47,787 nt of DNA from Pseudomonas sp. AL03 (GCF_029960815.1 NZ_JASBRE010000035.1:1-47787); one strand, 5' to 3'; shown: positions 33,313 to 42,055, counted from the stretch's first letter. Numbers and translations: made by a program. Notes: a model not told the origin generated them from the sequence alone.

Positions 33313-34362
33313 ATGAATATCAAGACAGCCCTGAGCCGTATCGTCGAACAGCTCGACCTCAGCACCGATGAGATGCGCGATGTGATGCGCGAAATCATGA
33401 CCGGTCAATGCACGGATGCGCAGATCGGCGCATTCATGATGGCCATGCGCATGAAGAGCGAAAGCATCGACGAGATCGTCGGCGCCGTGTCGGTCATGCG
33501 CGAGCTGGCGGACAAGGTCGAACTCAAGACCCTCGACGGCGTCGTCGATGTGGTCGGTACCGGTGGTGACGGTGCCAATATCTTCAACGTCTCGACCGCT
33601 TCCTCGTTCGTGGTCGCGGCGGCCGGTTGCACCGTGGCCAAACACGGTAACCGTGCGGTCTCGGGCAACAGCGGCAGCGCCGACCTGCTGGAGGCGGCCG
33701 GTATCTACCTGAACCTGACGTCGGTTCAGGTAGCACGCTGCATCGATAACGTCGGCATCGGTTTCATGTTCGCCCAGACCCACCACAGTGCCATGAAGCA
33801 CGCCGCCGGCCCGCGCCGGGAGCTGGGCTTGCGCACCTTGTTCAACATGCTCGGCCCGCTTACGAATCCGGCGGGCGTGAAGCATCAGGTGGTGGGCGTA
33901 TTCAATCAGGCGTTGTGCCGGCCGTTGGCCGAAGTCCTGCAGCGTCTGGGCAGCAAACACGTGCTGGTGGTGCACTCGAGGGATGGCCTGGACGAATTCA
34001 GTCTGGCAGCGCCAACCTTTGTGGCGGAATTGAAGGATGACCAGATCACCGAGTATTGGGTCGAGCCAGAAGACCTGGGCATGAAGAGCCAGAGCCTGCA
34101 CGGTCTGGCAGTGGATAGCCCGGCGGCCTCGCTGGAGCTGATTCGCGATGCCTTGGGCAAGCGCAAGACCGAGAACGGTCAGAAAGCCGCGGAAATGATT
34201 ATGCTCAATGCCGGTGCCGCGCTGTACGCCGCCGACCATGCCAGCAGTTTGAAAGAAGGCGTTGCCCTGGCGCACGATGCGCTGCACACAGGCCTCGCTC
34301 GGGAAAAACTGGAGGAGTTGGGTGCATTTACCGCGGTATTCAGAGTGGAGAATGAGGGATGA
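33313..34362 (+). CDS. trpD: Anthranilate phosphoribosyltransferase TrpD (349 aa)
   Basis: TrpD joins anthranilate to PRPP. The PRPP-binding glycine-rich loop GTGGDGANIFNVSTASSFV lies near residues 79-97. KHGNRAVSGNSGSADLLEA follows, and LGPLTNPA is present in the C-terminal domain. The length is standard. Its stop overlaps the trpC start (ATGAG), giving translational coupling within trpGDC. Confidence 0.98.
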   Translation: MNIKTALSRIVEQLDLSTDEMRDVMREIMTGQCTDAQIGAFMMAMRMKSESIDEIVGAVSVMRELADKVELKTLDGVVDVVGTGGDGANIFNVSTASSFVVAAAGCTVAKHGNRAVSGNSGSADLLEAAGIYLNLTSVQVARCIDNVGIGFMFAQTHHSAMKHAAGPRRELGLRTLFNMLGPLTNPAGVKHQVVGVFNQALCRPLAEVLQRLGSKHVLVVHSRDGLDEFSLAAPTFVAELKDDQITEYWVEPEDLGMKSQSLHGLAVDSPAASLELIRDALGKRKTENGQKAAEMIMLNAGAALYAADHASSLKEGVALAHDALHTGLAREKLEELGAFTAVFRVENEG

Positions 34363-35195
34363 GTGTACCGACGGTTCTGGAAAGCATTCTGGCCCGCAAA
34401 GTCCAGGAGGTCGCCGAGCGTAGCGCTCGCGTAAGCCTGGCAGAGCTGGAAAGTCTGGCCAAGGCGGCCGATGCACCCCGTGGTTTTGCCAAGGCACTGA
34501 TCGCTCAGGCAAAGCTCAAGCAGCCGGCGGTGATTGCAGAAATCAAGAAAGCTTCACCCAGCAAAGGCGTAATCCGCGAGAACTTCGTTCCCGCCGACAT
34601 TGCCAAGAGTTACGAGAAGGGCGGCGCGACCTGTCTGTCGGTGCTCACCGATATCGATTACTTCCAAGGCGCCGATGCGTATCTGCAACAGGCTCGTGCG
34701 GCGTGCGGTTTGCCGGTGATCCGCAAGGATTTCATGATCGATCCATACCAGATCATTGAAGCCCGAGCGTTGGGCGCCGACTGCGTGCTGCTGATTGTCT
34801 CCGCACTGGACGACGTGAAAATGGCTGAGCTGGCAGCCGTGGCCAAAAGCGTCGGCCTCGATGTGTTGGTAGAAGTCCACGACGGCGACGAGCTGGAACG
34901 GGCCTTGAAAACCCTCGACACGCCGCTGGTGGGCGTTAACAACCGCAATTTGCACACCTTCGACGTCAATCTGGAAACCACCCTCGATCTGTTGCCGCGT
35001 ATCCCGCGTGATCGCTTGGTGATCACCGAAAGTGGCATTCTCAACCGGGCCGATGTTGAGCTGATGGAAATCAGTGATGTGTACGCGTTCCTGGTTGGCG
35101 AAGCGTTCATGCGCGCCGAAAGCCCGGGCACCGAATTGCAGCGTCTGTTCTTTCCAGAGCGTGGCGGTCCGGTCAGCGGCTCGACCCTCGACTGA
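34359..35195 (+). CDS. trpC: Indole-3-glycerol phosphate synthase TrpC (278 aa)
   Basis: TrpC closes the indole ring by decarboxylation of CdRP. It is a TIM barrel with family motifs IAEIKKASPSKG (about 57-68), LSVLTDIDYFQG, VIRKDFMIDPYQ, GVNNRNLHTF and ITESGI. It is monofunctional: no TrpF domain is fused, unlike E. coli TrpCF. It ends the trpGDC unit. A lone REP half lies 26 nt downstream. Confidence 0.98.
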   Translation: MSVPTVLESILARKVQEVAERSARVSLAELESLAKAADAPRGFAKALIAQAKLKQPAVIAEIKKASPSKGVIRENFVPADIAKSYEKGGATCLSVLTDIDYFQGADAYLQQARAACGLPVIRKDFMIDPYQIIEARALGADCVLLIVSALDDVKMAELAAVAKSVGLDVLVEVHDGDELERALKTLDTPLVGVNNRNLHTFDVNLETTLDLLPRIPRDRLVITESGILNRADVELMEISDVYAFLVGEAFMRAESPGTELQRLFFPERGGPVSGSTLD

Positions 35196-35220
35196 AAACA
35201 TCTTCGCAGGCAACCCGATC

Positions 35221-35248
35221 CCCTGTGGGAGAGGGCTTGCCCGCGAAG
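35221..35248 (+). repeat. Single REP-type unit (trpC downstream)
   Basis: A degenerate copy (CCCTGTGGGAGAGGGCTTGC, then CCGCGAAG) of the repeat seen at 21.0 and 23.6 kb, without an inverted partner. It lies between trpC and the ligase-like gene. Confidence 0.7.
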
Positions 35249-35293
35249 AGGTCATCAAGTGCCCCAAAGACTTCATGTCTTACGGAGTTATCC

Positions 35294-35995
35294 ATGCCTC
35301 AGCCAATCTCTCTGACCGTCGAAGCCGGCCTGCTCGCCGAACAGAATCTGTTGGCCCATGTGTGCACCGGCGATTCGGAGTTTGGTCTGCTGTTCTGGCA
35401 ACCCAGTGATCGGGCGCTGGTCATGCCTCGACGGTTGAATCGCCTGCCTGGGTTCGAGGCCGCGTGCGAGGTATCGGCTGCAGCGGGTTGGCCGGTGTTG
35501 TTGCGTGAGACCGGCGGTGAACCGGTGCCGCAATCGGCTTCAACCATCAATATCGCGCTGGTCTACGCGCCACCGCGTAGCGAGGGTGACCAGAACCGGA
35601 TCGAAACCGCTTATCGCCGACTCTGCGACCCGATTTGTCAGCTGCTGGATGAGTTGGGCGGCGTTTCGTCCCTGGGCGAAGTTGATGGCGCGTTCTGCGA
35701 TGGCCGATTCAACGTCAACCTCGATGGGCGCAAGATGGTCGGCACTGCTCAGCGCTGGCGTCAGAGCAAGGGCGGTACGCGTCCGGTAGGGTTGGTGCAT
35801 GGTGCTTTGTTGCTCGAAAACGAGCGCGAATCGATGGTCGCGGCGGTCAACCGTTTCAATGAAGCCTGTGGCCTGGAGCAGCGAGTTCGCGCCGAGAGCC
35901 ACATCGCCCTGCATGAAAAATATGCAGCGCCTGATGCGTTGGAGCGACTCGACACGTTGTACCGCCAGTTGCTGGCAGACATGTTCAGGACTTAG
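35294..35995 (+). CDS. Lipoate-protein ligase A-like protein, divergent (233 aa)
   Basis: This has a single BPL/LplA/LipB-type domain. The lysine that contacts the acyl-adenylate is present in LDGRKMVGTAQRW (near residue 150). The motif that in LplA reads RRxSGGGAVxHD is altered to RETGGEPVPQS (near 75), losing the third Gly and the His. NIALV and FNVNLDG are further family marks. It could be a lipoyl/octanoyl-transfer enzyme with unusual specificity or a binding protein; I cannot decide. I start at MPQPISLTVEAG, after the repeat, because the longer frame translates through it. It converges on vfr with a 4-nt overlap of 3' ends. Confidence 0.8.
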   Translation: MPQPISLTVEAGLLAEQNLLAHVCTGDSEFGLLFWQPSDRALVMPRRLNRLPGFEAACEVSAAAGWPVLLRETGGEPVPQSASTINIALVYAPPRSEGDQNRIETAYRRLCDPICQLLDELGGVSSLGEVDGAFCDGRFNVNLDGRKMVGTAQRWRQSKGGTRPVGLVHGALLLENERESMVAAVNRFNEACGLEQRVRAESHIALHEKYAAPDALERLDTLYRQLLADMFRT

Positions 35996-36636
35996 CGCGT
36001 ACCGAAGACCACCATGGTCTTGCCTTTGACGTCCACCAGGTTGCGCTCTTCCAGATCCTTGAGTACGCGACCGACCATCTCACGCGAACAACCGACAATC
36101 CGCCCGATCTCCTGACGGGTCACCTTGATCTGCATGCCGTCCGGGTGGGTCATGGCATCCGGCTGTTTGCAGAGTTCCAGCAGGCAGCGCGCAACGCGAC
36201 CGGTGACGTCGAAGAACGCCAGGTCACCGACTTTGCGCGTGGTGTTGCGCAGACGCTGTGCGATTTGTCCGCTGAGCACGTAAAGAATGTCTGGATCCTG
36301 CTGGGACAACTCGCGAAATTTCGCGTAGCTGATCTCCGCGACTTCGCATTCGATCTTGGCACGCACCCAGGCGCTGCGTTCCTGTTCCAGGCCGGCCTGT
36401 TCGAACAGGCCCAACTCGCCGAAAAAGTCCCCGGAGTTCAGATAAGCGATGATCATTTCGCGGCCGTCGTCATCCTCGATCAGGATGGTGACCGACCCTT
36501 TGATGATGAAGAACAGCGTGTCCGAGCGGTCGCCGGCACAAATGATGTTGCTTTTGGCCGCATAACGACGGCGCTGGCAATGCATCAACAGCTTGTCGAG
36601 GTTCTTCATTTTGGGTGTTGGGGTAATAGCAACCAT
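35992..36636 (-). CDS. vfr: cAMP-responsive global regulator Vfr (CRP family, 214 aa)
   Basis: Vfr is the Pseudomonas CRP homologue. In P. aeruginosa it controls virulence and quorum sensing; in other pseudomonads cAMP-CRP has narrower roles. The cNMP domain (about 20-135) has the phosphate-binding FGELGLFEQAG. The C-terminal winged helix has VTRQEIGRIVGCSREMVGRV. The MVAITPTPK start gives exactly the expected 214 residues; the longer frame upstream is not used. The gene is divergent from the osmC-like gene across 230 bp, which contains nothing else I can support. Confidence 0.97.
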   Translation of the reverse strand: MVAITPTPKMKNLDKLLMHCQRRRYAAKSNIICAGDRSDTLFFIIKGSVTILIEDDDGREMIIAYLNSGDFFGELGLFEQAGLEQERSAWVRAKIECEVAEISYAKFRELSQQDPDILYVLSGQIAQRLRNTTRKVGDLAFFDVTGRVARCLLELCKQPDAMTHPDGMQIKVTRQEIGRIVGCSREMVGRVLKDLEERNLVDVKGKTMVVFGTR

Positions 36637-36866
36637 GGTTGTATCCCGAAAAGAATGCGCGGTATGTTTGGTTTTTTTATGAAGAGCTGAGGTTGCTACA
36701 AAGCTGGCTATGCGCCAGCGAATTGGCGCCAGCTTAACAGACACTTCCTGCAAAATTCGAACATTTACCTACGACGCAGATGGTTATGTCCTACGAAGGC
36801 GAACGCTGTCAATCAAGGGCCCTGTGCTAAGCTGGCTACCCTTTTTTATACAGTGGAGTCTTGGCG

Positions 36867-37289
36867 ATGAAGGCACGCATCCAATGGGCTGGCGAAGCCA
36901 TGTTCCTCGGTGAATCCGGCAGCGGTCATGTCGTGGTTATGGACGGTCCGCCCGATGCCGGCGGTCGCAACCTGGGTGTCCGGCCGATGGAAATGCTCCT
37001 GCTGGGTGTTGGCGGTTGCAGCAATTTTGATGTGGTCAGCATCCTCAAGAAGTCCCGTCAGGCCGTTGAAAGCTGCGAAGCCTTCCTCGAAGCCGAGCGC
37101 GCCACCGAAGATCCGAAGGTTTTCACCAAAATCCACATGCACTTCGTGGTCAAGGGTCGCGGGCTGAAAGAAGCCCAGGTCAAACGCGCCATCGAGCTGT
37201 CTGCCGAGAAGTATTGCTCGGCGTCGATCATGCTCGGCGCGGCAGGCGTGGCGATTACCCACGACTACGAGATCATCGAACTCGGTTGA
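36867..37289 (+). CDS. OsmC family protein (140 aa)
   Basis: This is a small OsmC/Ohr-fold protein. The N-terminal strand region (MKARIQWAGEAMFLGES) leads to the conserved segment MEMLLLGVGGCSNFDVVSIL, whose Cys is one of the two redox cysteines. The second lies in KYCSASIMLG. The pair predicts thiol-dependent peroxide reduction or a related detoxification role. I use the ATG at 36867 (GGAG 9 nt upstream) over the TTG at 36861. A strong terminator follows. In PAO1 I recall speD between this gene and coq7; it is absent here. Confidence 0.9.
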   Translation: MKARIQWAGEAMFLGESGSGHVVVMDGPPDAGGRNLGVRPMEMLLLGVGGCSNFDVVSILKKSRQAVESCEAFLEAERATEDPKVFTKIHMHFVVKGRGLKEAQVKRAIELSAEKYCSASIMLGAAGVAITHDYEIIELG

Positions 37290-37354
37290 ATCGACATTCA
37301 ACTGTCTAGTCCTGAAACAGGTGTAAACCTTATTCAGGACGGGACAAACATCAC

Positions 37355-37390
37355 AAAAAAGGCGACTACTTTGCGGTAGTCGCCTTTTTT
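37355..37390. terminator. Bidirectional terminator (osmC / coq7)
   Basis: AAAAAAGGCGACTAC - TTTGCG - GTAGTCGCCTTTTTT: a 15-bp perfect stem with A- and T-runs, between convergent genes. Confidence 0.95.
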
Positions 37391-37408
37391 ATTGCTGACG
37401 CAGAGCAT

Positions 37409-37433
37409 TGTGGGAGCGAGCCTGCTCGCGAAG
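37409..37433. repeat. Variant single REP-type unit
   Basis: TGTGGGAGCGAGCCTGCTCG followed by CGAAG, with a perfect GCGAG-CCTG-CTCGC hairpin. It is related to the other REP units but with a different loop, 25 nt beyond the coq7 stop. Confidence 0.7.
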
Positions 37434-37457
37434 AGGCTCTCAAGGACAATGCAGCTA

Positions 37458-38105
37458 TCAGATCCGATAAGTACTCTTTGTCATGACCTTGGCCATCAGG
37501 CTCATGCCGAACTTCACCGGTGCCGGGAAGCGGAAACCCCCTGCCTCCAGCGCGCTTTCGGCGTGGTGTTCTTCATCAATGCGCATCTGCTCGAGGATCG
37601 CCCGGGACTTTTCGTCCTCGGCCGGCAGTTGCTCAAGGTGTTCGTTCAGGTGTTTGCAGACCTGATGCTCGGTGGCAGCAACGAAACCCAGGCTGACTTT
37701 ATCGCTGATCAACCCTGCTACCGCGCCGATCCCGAACGACATGCCATAGAACAGCGGATTGAGAATGCTGGTGTGGCTGCCTAACTGTTTTATGCGTTGT
37801 TCACACCAGACCAGGTGGTCGATTTCTTCTTCGGCGGCATGTTCCATGGCGGCACGCACTTTCGGCAGCTTGGCGGTCAGGGCCTGACCCTGATACAGCG
37901 CCTGGGCACAGACTTCACCGGTATGGTTGATGCGCATCAGGCCGGCGACGTGTCGGGTGTCTTCGTCGCTCATTTGCGCATCCGGCTGCACGATAGCGGG
38001 CGAAGGACGGTACGGCTGGCCACTGAAGGGCAGCAATGTACGCATCGCGGCATCGGCTTGCAGCAGAAGACGGTCAATGGGCGAGTAGTGACGTTGGGTA
38101 GTCAT
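37458..38105 (-). CDS. coq7: Demethoxyubiquinone hydroxylase Coq7 (215 aa)
   Basis: Coq7 is a di-iron monooxygenase that hydroxylates demethoxyubiquinol, the penultimate step in ubiquinone synthesis. Pseudomonas uses this Coq7 in place of UbiF. The iron ligands fall in two repeats: RINHTGEVCAQ with EHAAEEEIDHLVW, and ATEHQVCKHLNEH with RIDEEHHAE. The length is normal for the bacterial form. It has no membrane segment but a hydrophobic surface is expected. It is flanked by terminator and repeat elements and is probably monocistronic. Confidence 0.96.
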   Translation of the reverse strand: MTTQRHYSPIDRLLLQADAAMRTLLPFSGQPYRPSPAIVQPDAQMSDEDTRHVAGLMRINHTGEVCAQALYQGQALTAKLPKVRAAMEHAAEEEIDHLVWCEQRIKQLGSHTSILNPLFYGMSFGIGAVAGLISDKVSLGFVAATEHQVCKHLNEHLEQLPAEDEKSRAILEQMRIDEEHHAESALEAGGFRFPAPVKFGMSLMAKVMTKSTYRI

Positions 38106-38179
38106 GCTGACCTCCGGGAAGAATCTCGGCGGCCAGTTTAACCCAATCGGCCGGCGAAGGTTTGCGTTGGGTCATTTGC

Positions 38180-38216
38180 GGGAGCGAGCAAGTCGAATCG
38201 TCGCACCGCCGCTCCC
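38180..38216. repeat. Hairpin-forming repeat remnant (coq7-hinT)
   Basis: GGGAGCG (38180-38186) pairs with CGCTCCC (38210-38216) around a 23-nt loop. It resembles a decayed REP pair and lies 17 nt past the hinT stop, where it could end the hinT message. Confidence 0.55.
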
Positions 38217-38232
38217 ACAGGTTTTACTGCAA

Positions 38233-38571
38233 TCAGCCCGGCGGCCAGTGCATCTGGCGCTGACCCAGCACGTGCATATGAATGTGATAGACGGTCTGCC
38301 CACCCAGTGGATTGCAGTTCATGACCACCCGGAAACCTTCTTCGCAGCCCAGTTCCAGGGCCAGGCGTTGGGCCGTGAACAGGATATGCCCAGCCAGTGC
38401 CTTGTCGTCCTCGGTCATGTCGTTAAGCGTGCGCACCGCTTTTTTCGGGATCACCAGAAAATGCACCGGTGCCTGTGGGGCGATGTCGTGGAAGGCCAGT
38501 ACCTGGTCGTCCTCGTAGATGATCTTGGCCGGGATTTCCCGGTTGATGATCTTGCTGAACAGAGTATCCAC
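38233..38571 (-). CDS. hinT: HIT family nucleotide phosphoramidase, HinT-like (112 aa)
   Basis: This purine-nucleoside phosphoramidase has the histidine triad HIHMHVLG near the C-terminus. The start is GTG (VDTLFSKIINREI) with GGAG 8 nt upstream; the long upstream extension of the frame is antisense-free but overlaps the SDR gene and has no HIT similarity, so I exclude it. The length equals that of typical HinT proteins. It is transcribed with the SDR gene upstream (80 nt gap). Confidence 0.95.
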   Translation of the reverse strand: MDTLFSKIINREIPAKIIYEDDQVLAFHDIAPQAPVHFLVIPKKAVRTLNDMTEDDKALAGHILFTAQRLALELGCEEGFRVVMNCNPLGGQTVYHIHMHVLGQRQMHWPPG

Positions 38572-38651
38572 AGCTGTTTCTCCGTTGTTTGGGCTGGCCT
38601 GAGTGTAACCATGGGTTATGTCAGAGCCCAGCCTTTTACCTTGAGGGGCGA

Positions 38652-39440
38652 TCAGCGCGGGCAGTAAGCCTTGTTGACCATGCCTGCGATTGTCCGGGTC
38701 AGCCAGCGGGAGCCGAGCCGCGGCAGGAAGGCGCGCCAGCGGTTGCGTCGACCCGGAATAATGATGGCGCGATTTTTCTCCAGAGCCCGCACGGTATAGA
38801 GCGCGACTTCCTCGGGGCTCATCAGCATTTTGCTGTCGACCAGTTTGGCGGTGTCCAATTGCGCGGTGCGGAAAAACGCCGTGCGGGTAGGGCCGGGGCA
38901 GAGCACCGACACCTTGACCGCGCATTTTTTCAGTTCGACGCGCAACCCTTCGGAAAAGTGCAGCACATAAGCCTTGCTGGCGTAGTAAGTGCTCATCCAC
39001 GGGCCGGGATGAAACGCCGCAACCGAGGCGACATTCAAAATCTGCCCGCCGCCCTGCAGCGCCATACTGTTGCCGATCGCGTGACACAGGCGAGTGAGCG
39101 CAAGGATGTTCACTTCGATCAGGTCCTGCTCGGTCATCCAGTCCTGAGCCAGGAAAGGGCCGCAAGTGCCGATGCCGGCGCAGTTGACCAGCAAATCGAT
39201 CTGTCGGTCACCTTCCTCCAGCTCCAGCAGAAATCCGGACAGCCGTAGCGGCTCGCCGAGGTCACAGGCTCGGAACAACACTTCCACGCCAAAACGTTGC
39301 GTCAGTTCAATCGCAATACTTTCCAGCTGATCACGCTGCCGGGCCACCAGAATCAGGCTGCGGCCGCGCCGGGCCAGCGCTTCGGCCATTGCCAGGCCGA
39401 TGCCGCTGGAAGCGCCAGTGATCAGAGCGTAACGGGTCAT
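38652..39440 (-). CDS. Short-chain dehydrogenase/reductase (262 aa)
   Basis: This is a classical SDR with the NAD(P)-binding TGASSGIG (near residue 8), NCAG, and the catalytic YYASKAY pattern (near 150) with a preceding Ser. The C-terminal 60 residues are basic and end in a hydrophobic/Arg-rich stretch (RRNRWRAFLPRLGSRW), as in membrane-associated DltE/YqjQ-type SDRs. I use MTRYALIT: the GGAG of the upstream ATG codon region serves as its ribosome site at 6 nt. The substrate is unknown. Confidence 0.92.
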   Translation of the reverse strand: MTRYALITGASSGIGLAMAEALARRGRSLILVARQRDQLESIAIELTQRFGVEVLFRACDLGEPLRLSGFLLELEEGDRQIDLLVNCAGIGTCGPFLAQDWMTEQDLIEVNILALTRLCHAIGNSMALQGGGQILNVASVAAFHPGPWMSTYYASKAYVLHFSEGLRVELKKCAVKVSVLCPGPTRTAFFRTAQLDTAKLVDSKMLMSPEEVALYTVRALEKNRAIIIPGRRNRWRAFLPRLGSRWLTRTIAGMVNKAYCPR

Positions 39441-39502
39441 GCATTTCTCCATCGCAACAGCTCCGCGCCAGCGACGCAGGTGTCACGGGCGGGGAGCGCT
39501 GT

Positions 39503-40468
39503 TCATTCTTTCGCAGAGTCTACAGGGGGCTGGGCGTCTTCGGCTGCATCGTCGGCTGAATTTGGCGCCGGCTCTGCTTCCACAGCGGTCTGATCTTCGA
39601 ACTCTTCGGTGGTCACGGAGTCGCTTTCATAGCCGCTCTGGGTGGCGCTTTCGTACTCACTCTGAATGGTAGAGAGGCCACCGGTCAGTCCGCCGATGAA
39701 CAGAGTCGCGATAAACACCAGCCAGAGTGAAGACAGGACCTTGACCGCGGAGCTGTTGGGCGGTGGTGGCGCGCCGTATTGATTGGCGGTGTTGTTACCC
39801 GGTGCAATCATCATCACGAACGGAAAGATGCTGCCCACGAACGGCACGAGGGTCAGCAGCCAAAGCCAGCCAGACCAGCCGATATCGTGCAGACGCTGGA
39901 CACTGAACTGAATGCTGACGAACGCAAGCGCCACGAAGAGAACAAAGGCCAGCAAGCCACCGAGAATCAGGCCGGCGGTCGAGTCCGTACTGATGAGGGC
40001 CAGGCCGAAAACAGCAAGCACAGCGCCAACGCCTAGGGTGACGAGTGTCAGGGCCATCGTCCAGGCCAGGTAACGCAAGCGGCCGATGCGGCCCTCGAAA
40101 CTGAACGCCTTGAGTGGGGCAAATTCAGGCAAGGCTTCGCCGACGGTCGCCCGGGGGGGTGCATAAGGGGATTCGGGATCTGCTGCAACGGCAGGGGGGG
40201 GCTCATGAACGTCAGACAGGTTCAGCTCGATCGAAGGTTCGGATTCGATCCGGGCATCGATACCGGTTTTGGTCAGCGCCTGGAGATAAGTCTGAGCATC
40301 GGTCTGTGACAGGTCGCGTTTGAGTGCAACCGGCTTGCCACTGAACAGCCGCTCGATGGCAGTCACATCGCTTTTGAACAGATCGGCGAGATTGAGCTTG
40401 GCAGTGGTGACGTCAACACCTGGCAGCAGAGCGCCGTCGAATACGATCTTGAAACGGTTTTCGCTCAT
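39503..40468 (-). CDS. DUF805 membrane protein with N- and C-terminal extensions (321 aa)
   Basis: The N-terminal soluble module of about 75 residues (RFKIVFDGALLPGVDVTTAK onward) contains a repeated alpha/beta pattern of unknown function. A Pro-rich linker follows (about 90-120), then the DUF805 block of four transmembrane segments (about 130-265) with the family's RLHDIGWSGWLWLL signature. The acidic tail of about 50 residues is rich in Glu, Asp and Ser. No enzymatic residues are visible. It is 62 nt downstream of the SDR start and oriented the same way, but upstream of it in transcription. The function is unknown. Confidence 0.88.
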   Translation of the reverse strand: MSENRFKIVFDGALLPGVDVTTAKLNLADLFKSDVTAIERLFSGKPVALKRDLSQTDAQTYLQALTKTGIDARIESEPSIELNLSDVHEPPPAVAADPESPYAPPRATVGEALPEFAPLKAFSFEGRIGRLRYLAWTMALTLVTLGVGAVLAVFGLALISTDSTAGLILGGLLAFVLFVALAFVSIQFSVQRLHDIGWSGWLWLLTLVPFVGSIFPFVMMIAPGNNTANQYGAPPPPNSSAVKVLSSLWLVFIATLFIGGLTGGLSTIQSEYESATQSGYESDSVTTEEFEDQTAVEAEPAPNSADDAAEDAQPPVDSAKE

Positions 40469-40554
40469 TGCGAGGCATCCTTGTCGCGAATGGTTTAGGG
40501 AGAATTGCGCGTGGAGTGTAAGGCCAGCCGGAATGGACTGGCCAAGTTTTCCTG

Positions 40555-41523
40555 TCAGCGTGGCCAGCGTTTGGGCAGCGCTGCCGCCAGCTCCAGTGCT
40601 TTGCGGTACTCGGCATCAAGGCGAGCGATCAATTGATCAACACTTGGCAGGTCATCGATTTCGCCGACCCCCTGGCCTGCGGACCAAACGGTTTTCCAGG
40701 CTTTGGCTTCATCGCTTATAGGCTTGAGTTTGGAGCCGAAGTTCACCTCACCCTTGCCTTGCAGCGCTGCCATGTCGAAACCCGCAGCCTCAAGGCTTTG
40801 ACGCATAAAGCTCGCCGGTACTCCCGACACCGCTGGAGTATGGACGATGTCCGCCGCTCTGGACGTCAGCAGCATCTCTTTATAGGCGTCAGACGCATGA
40901 CTTTCGGTGGTGCCGATAAATCGCGTACCGAAGTAGGCCAAATCCGCACCGAGTAATTGTGCAGCGAGAATCTCGTGGCCGTGGTTCAGGCAACCGGCCA
41001 GCAGCAGGGTCTTGTCGAAGAATTGGCGTATCTCGGCAATTAGCGAGAACGGGCTCCAGGTCCCGGCGTGTCCACCGGCGCCTGCTGCCACGGCGATCAA
41101 ACCGTCGACCCCGGCCTCGGCGGCCTTCTCTGCATGACGACGAGTCGTCACATCATGGAACACCAGACCGCCATAGCTGTGTACTGCATCGACCAGTTCT
41201 TTCACGGCGCCGAGGCTGGTGATCACGATCGGCACTTTGTGCTCGATACAGATCGCCAGATCCGCTTGCAGCCGCGGGTTGCTGTTGTGGACGATCAGGT
41301 TCACCGCAAAAGGTGCCGGATTCTTCAGTGTTGCCAACCCTGCTTCGATCTCTTCCAGCCAGGCCTTGAAGCCACTGCTCTCGCGCTGGTTGAGCGCGGG
41401 GAAGCTGCCCACCACGCCATTACGGCAGCAGGCGAGCACTAGTTGAGGGTTGGAGATCAGGAACATCGGTGCTGCCACCACAGGCAGGCGCAAACGTTGT
41501 TCGAGCAGAGCGGGCAGCGACAT
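40555..41523 (-). CDS. Nitronate monooxygenase-like flavoprotein (322 aa)
   Basis: This is a TIM-barrel FMN protein of the NMO/2-nitropropane dioxygenase family. The N-terminus PVVAAPMFLISNPQLVLACC, the phosphate-binding GAGGHAGTWSPF (near 148) and GADLAYFGTRFIGTTES are typical. The catalytic His is consistent with VAAGAGGHAG. These enzymes oxidise propionate-3-nitronate or alkyl nitronates; some are enoyl reductases or have unknown substrates. It is 31 nt downstream of hemJ in the same direction, so co-transcription is possible. Confidence 0.9.
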   Translation of the reverse strand: MSLPALLEQRLRLPVVAAPMFLISNPQLVLACCRNGVVGSFPALNQRESSGFKAWLEEIEAGLATLKNPAPFAVNLIVHNSNPRLQADLAICIEHKVPIVITSLGAVKELVDAVHSYGGLVFHDVTTRRHAEKAAEAGVDGLIAVAAGAGGHAGTWSPFSLIAEIRQFFDKTLLLAGCLNHGHEILAAQLLGADLAYFGTRFIGTTESHASDAYKEMLLTSRAADIVHTPAVSGVPASFMRQSLEAAGFDMAALQGKGEVNFGSKLKPISDEAKAWKTVWSAGQGVGEIDDLPSVDQLIARLDAEYRKALELAAALPKRWPR

Positions 41524-41556
41524 TGGAAGTACCCCGGTGAGTTGTGCTTATTGGAG

Positions 41557-41985
41557 TTAGAACGGCCGAACGATGACCAGAATTACAATAGCCAGCAATA
41601 TCAGAACCGGCACTTCATTGAACCAGCGATAAAAGACATGGCTGCGGTTGTTCTCGCCACGGGCAAAACGTTTCACTTGGGCGCCGCACATGTGGTGGTA
41701 GCCGATCAGGATCACCACCAGCGTCAACTTCGCGTGAATCCAGGCACCTTGACTAAATATGCTGGGGTTCAAGGCGATCAGTGCAATGCCGAAAATCAGG
41801 GTGGCGATCATCGCCGGGCCCATGATGCCGCGGTACAGCTTGCGCTCCATGATGCTGAAGCGTTCTTTGCTGACGGTGTCTTCGCTTTGGGCGTGATAGA
41901 CGAACAGGCGCGGCAGGTAGAACAGGCCGGCAAACCAGCAGACCATGCTGACGATGTGAAGCGCTTTGAGCCACAGATAAAGCAT
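41557..41985 (-). CDS. hemJ: Protoporphyrinogen IX oxidase HemJ (142 aa)
   Basis: HemJ is a membrane protein with four helices that oxidises protoporphyrinogen IX to protoporphyrin IX in heme synthesis, replacing HemG/HemY. The family marks are the N-terminal ALHIVSMVCWFAGLFYLPRL with conserved His10, the HAKLTLVVILIGYHH helix, and RWFNEVPVLILLAIVILVIV at the end. It can be mistaken for a CopD-like protein because of shared topology. It is divergent from argC across 135 bp. Confidence 0.92.
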   Translation of the reverse strand: MLYLWLKALHIVSMVCWFAGLFYLPRLFVYHAQSEDTVSKERFSIMERKLYRGIMGPAMIATLIFGIALIALNPSIFSQGAWIHAKLTLVVILIGYHHMCGAQVKRFARGENNRSHVFYRWFNEVPVLILLAIVILVIVRPF

Positions 41986-42055
41986 TTTTAGTTATTCCCA
42001 GGTTCACGGTAGCGAAGATAGTAGAGGGTAGAGCGCCCGCACGTCACCTTGACGG

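Noticed and set aside
33094..34512. A 472-codon open frame antisense to trpG/trpD
   Set aside because: Complete overlap with two conserved trp genes and no recognisable motif.
38572..39165. N-terminal extension of the hinT frame
   Set aside because: It runs through the SDR gene and has no HIT similarity; the GTG at 38571 has a proper ribosome site and gives the family length.
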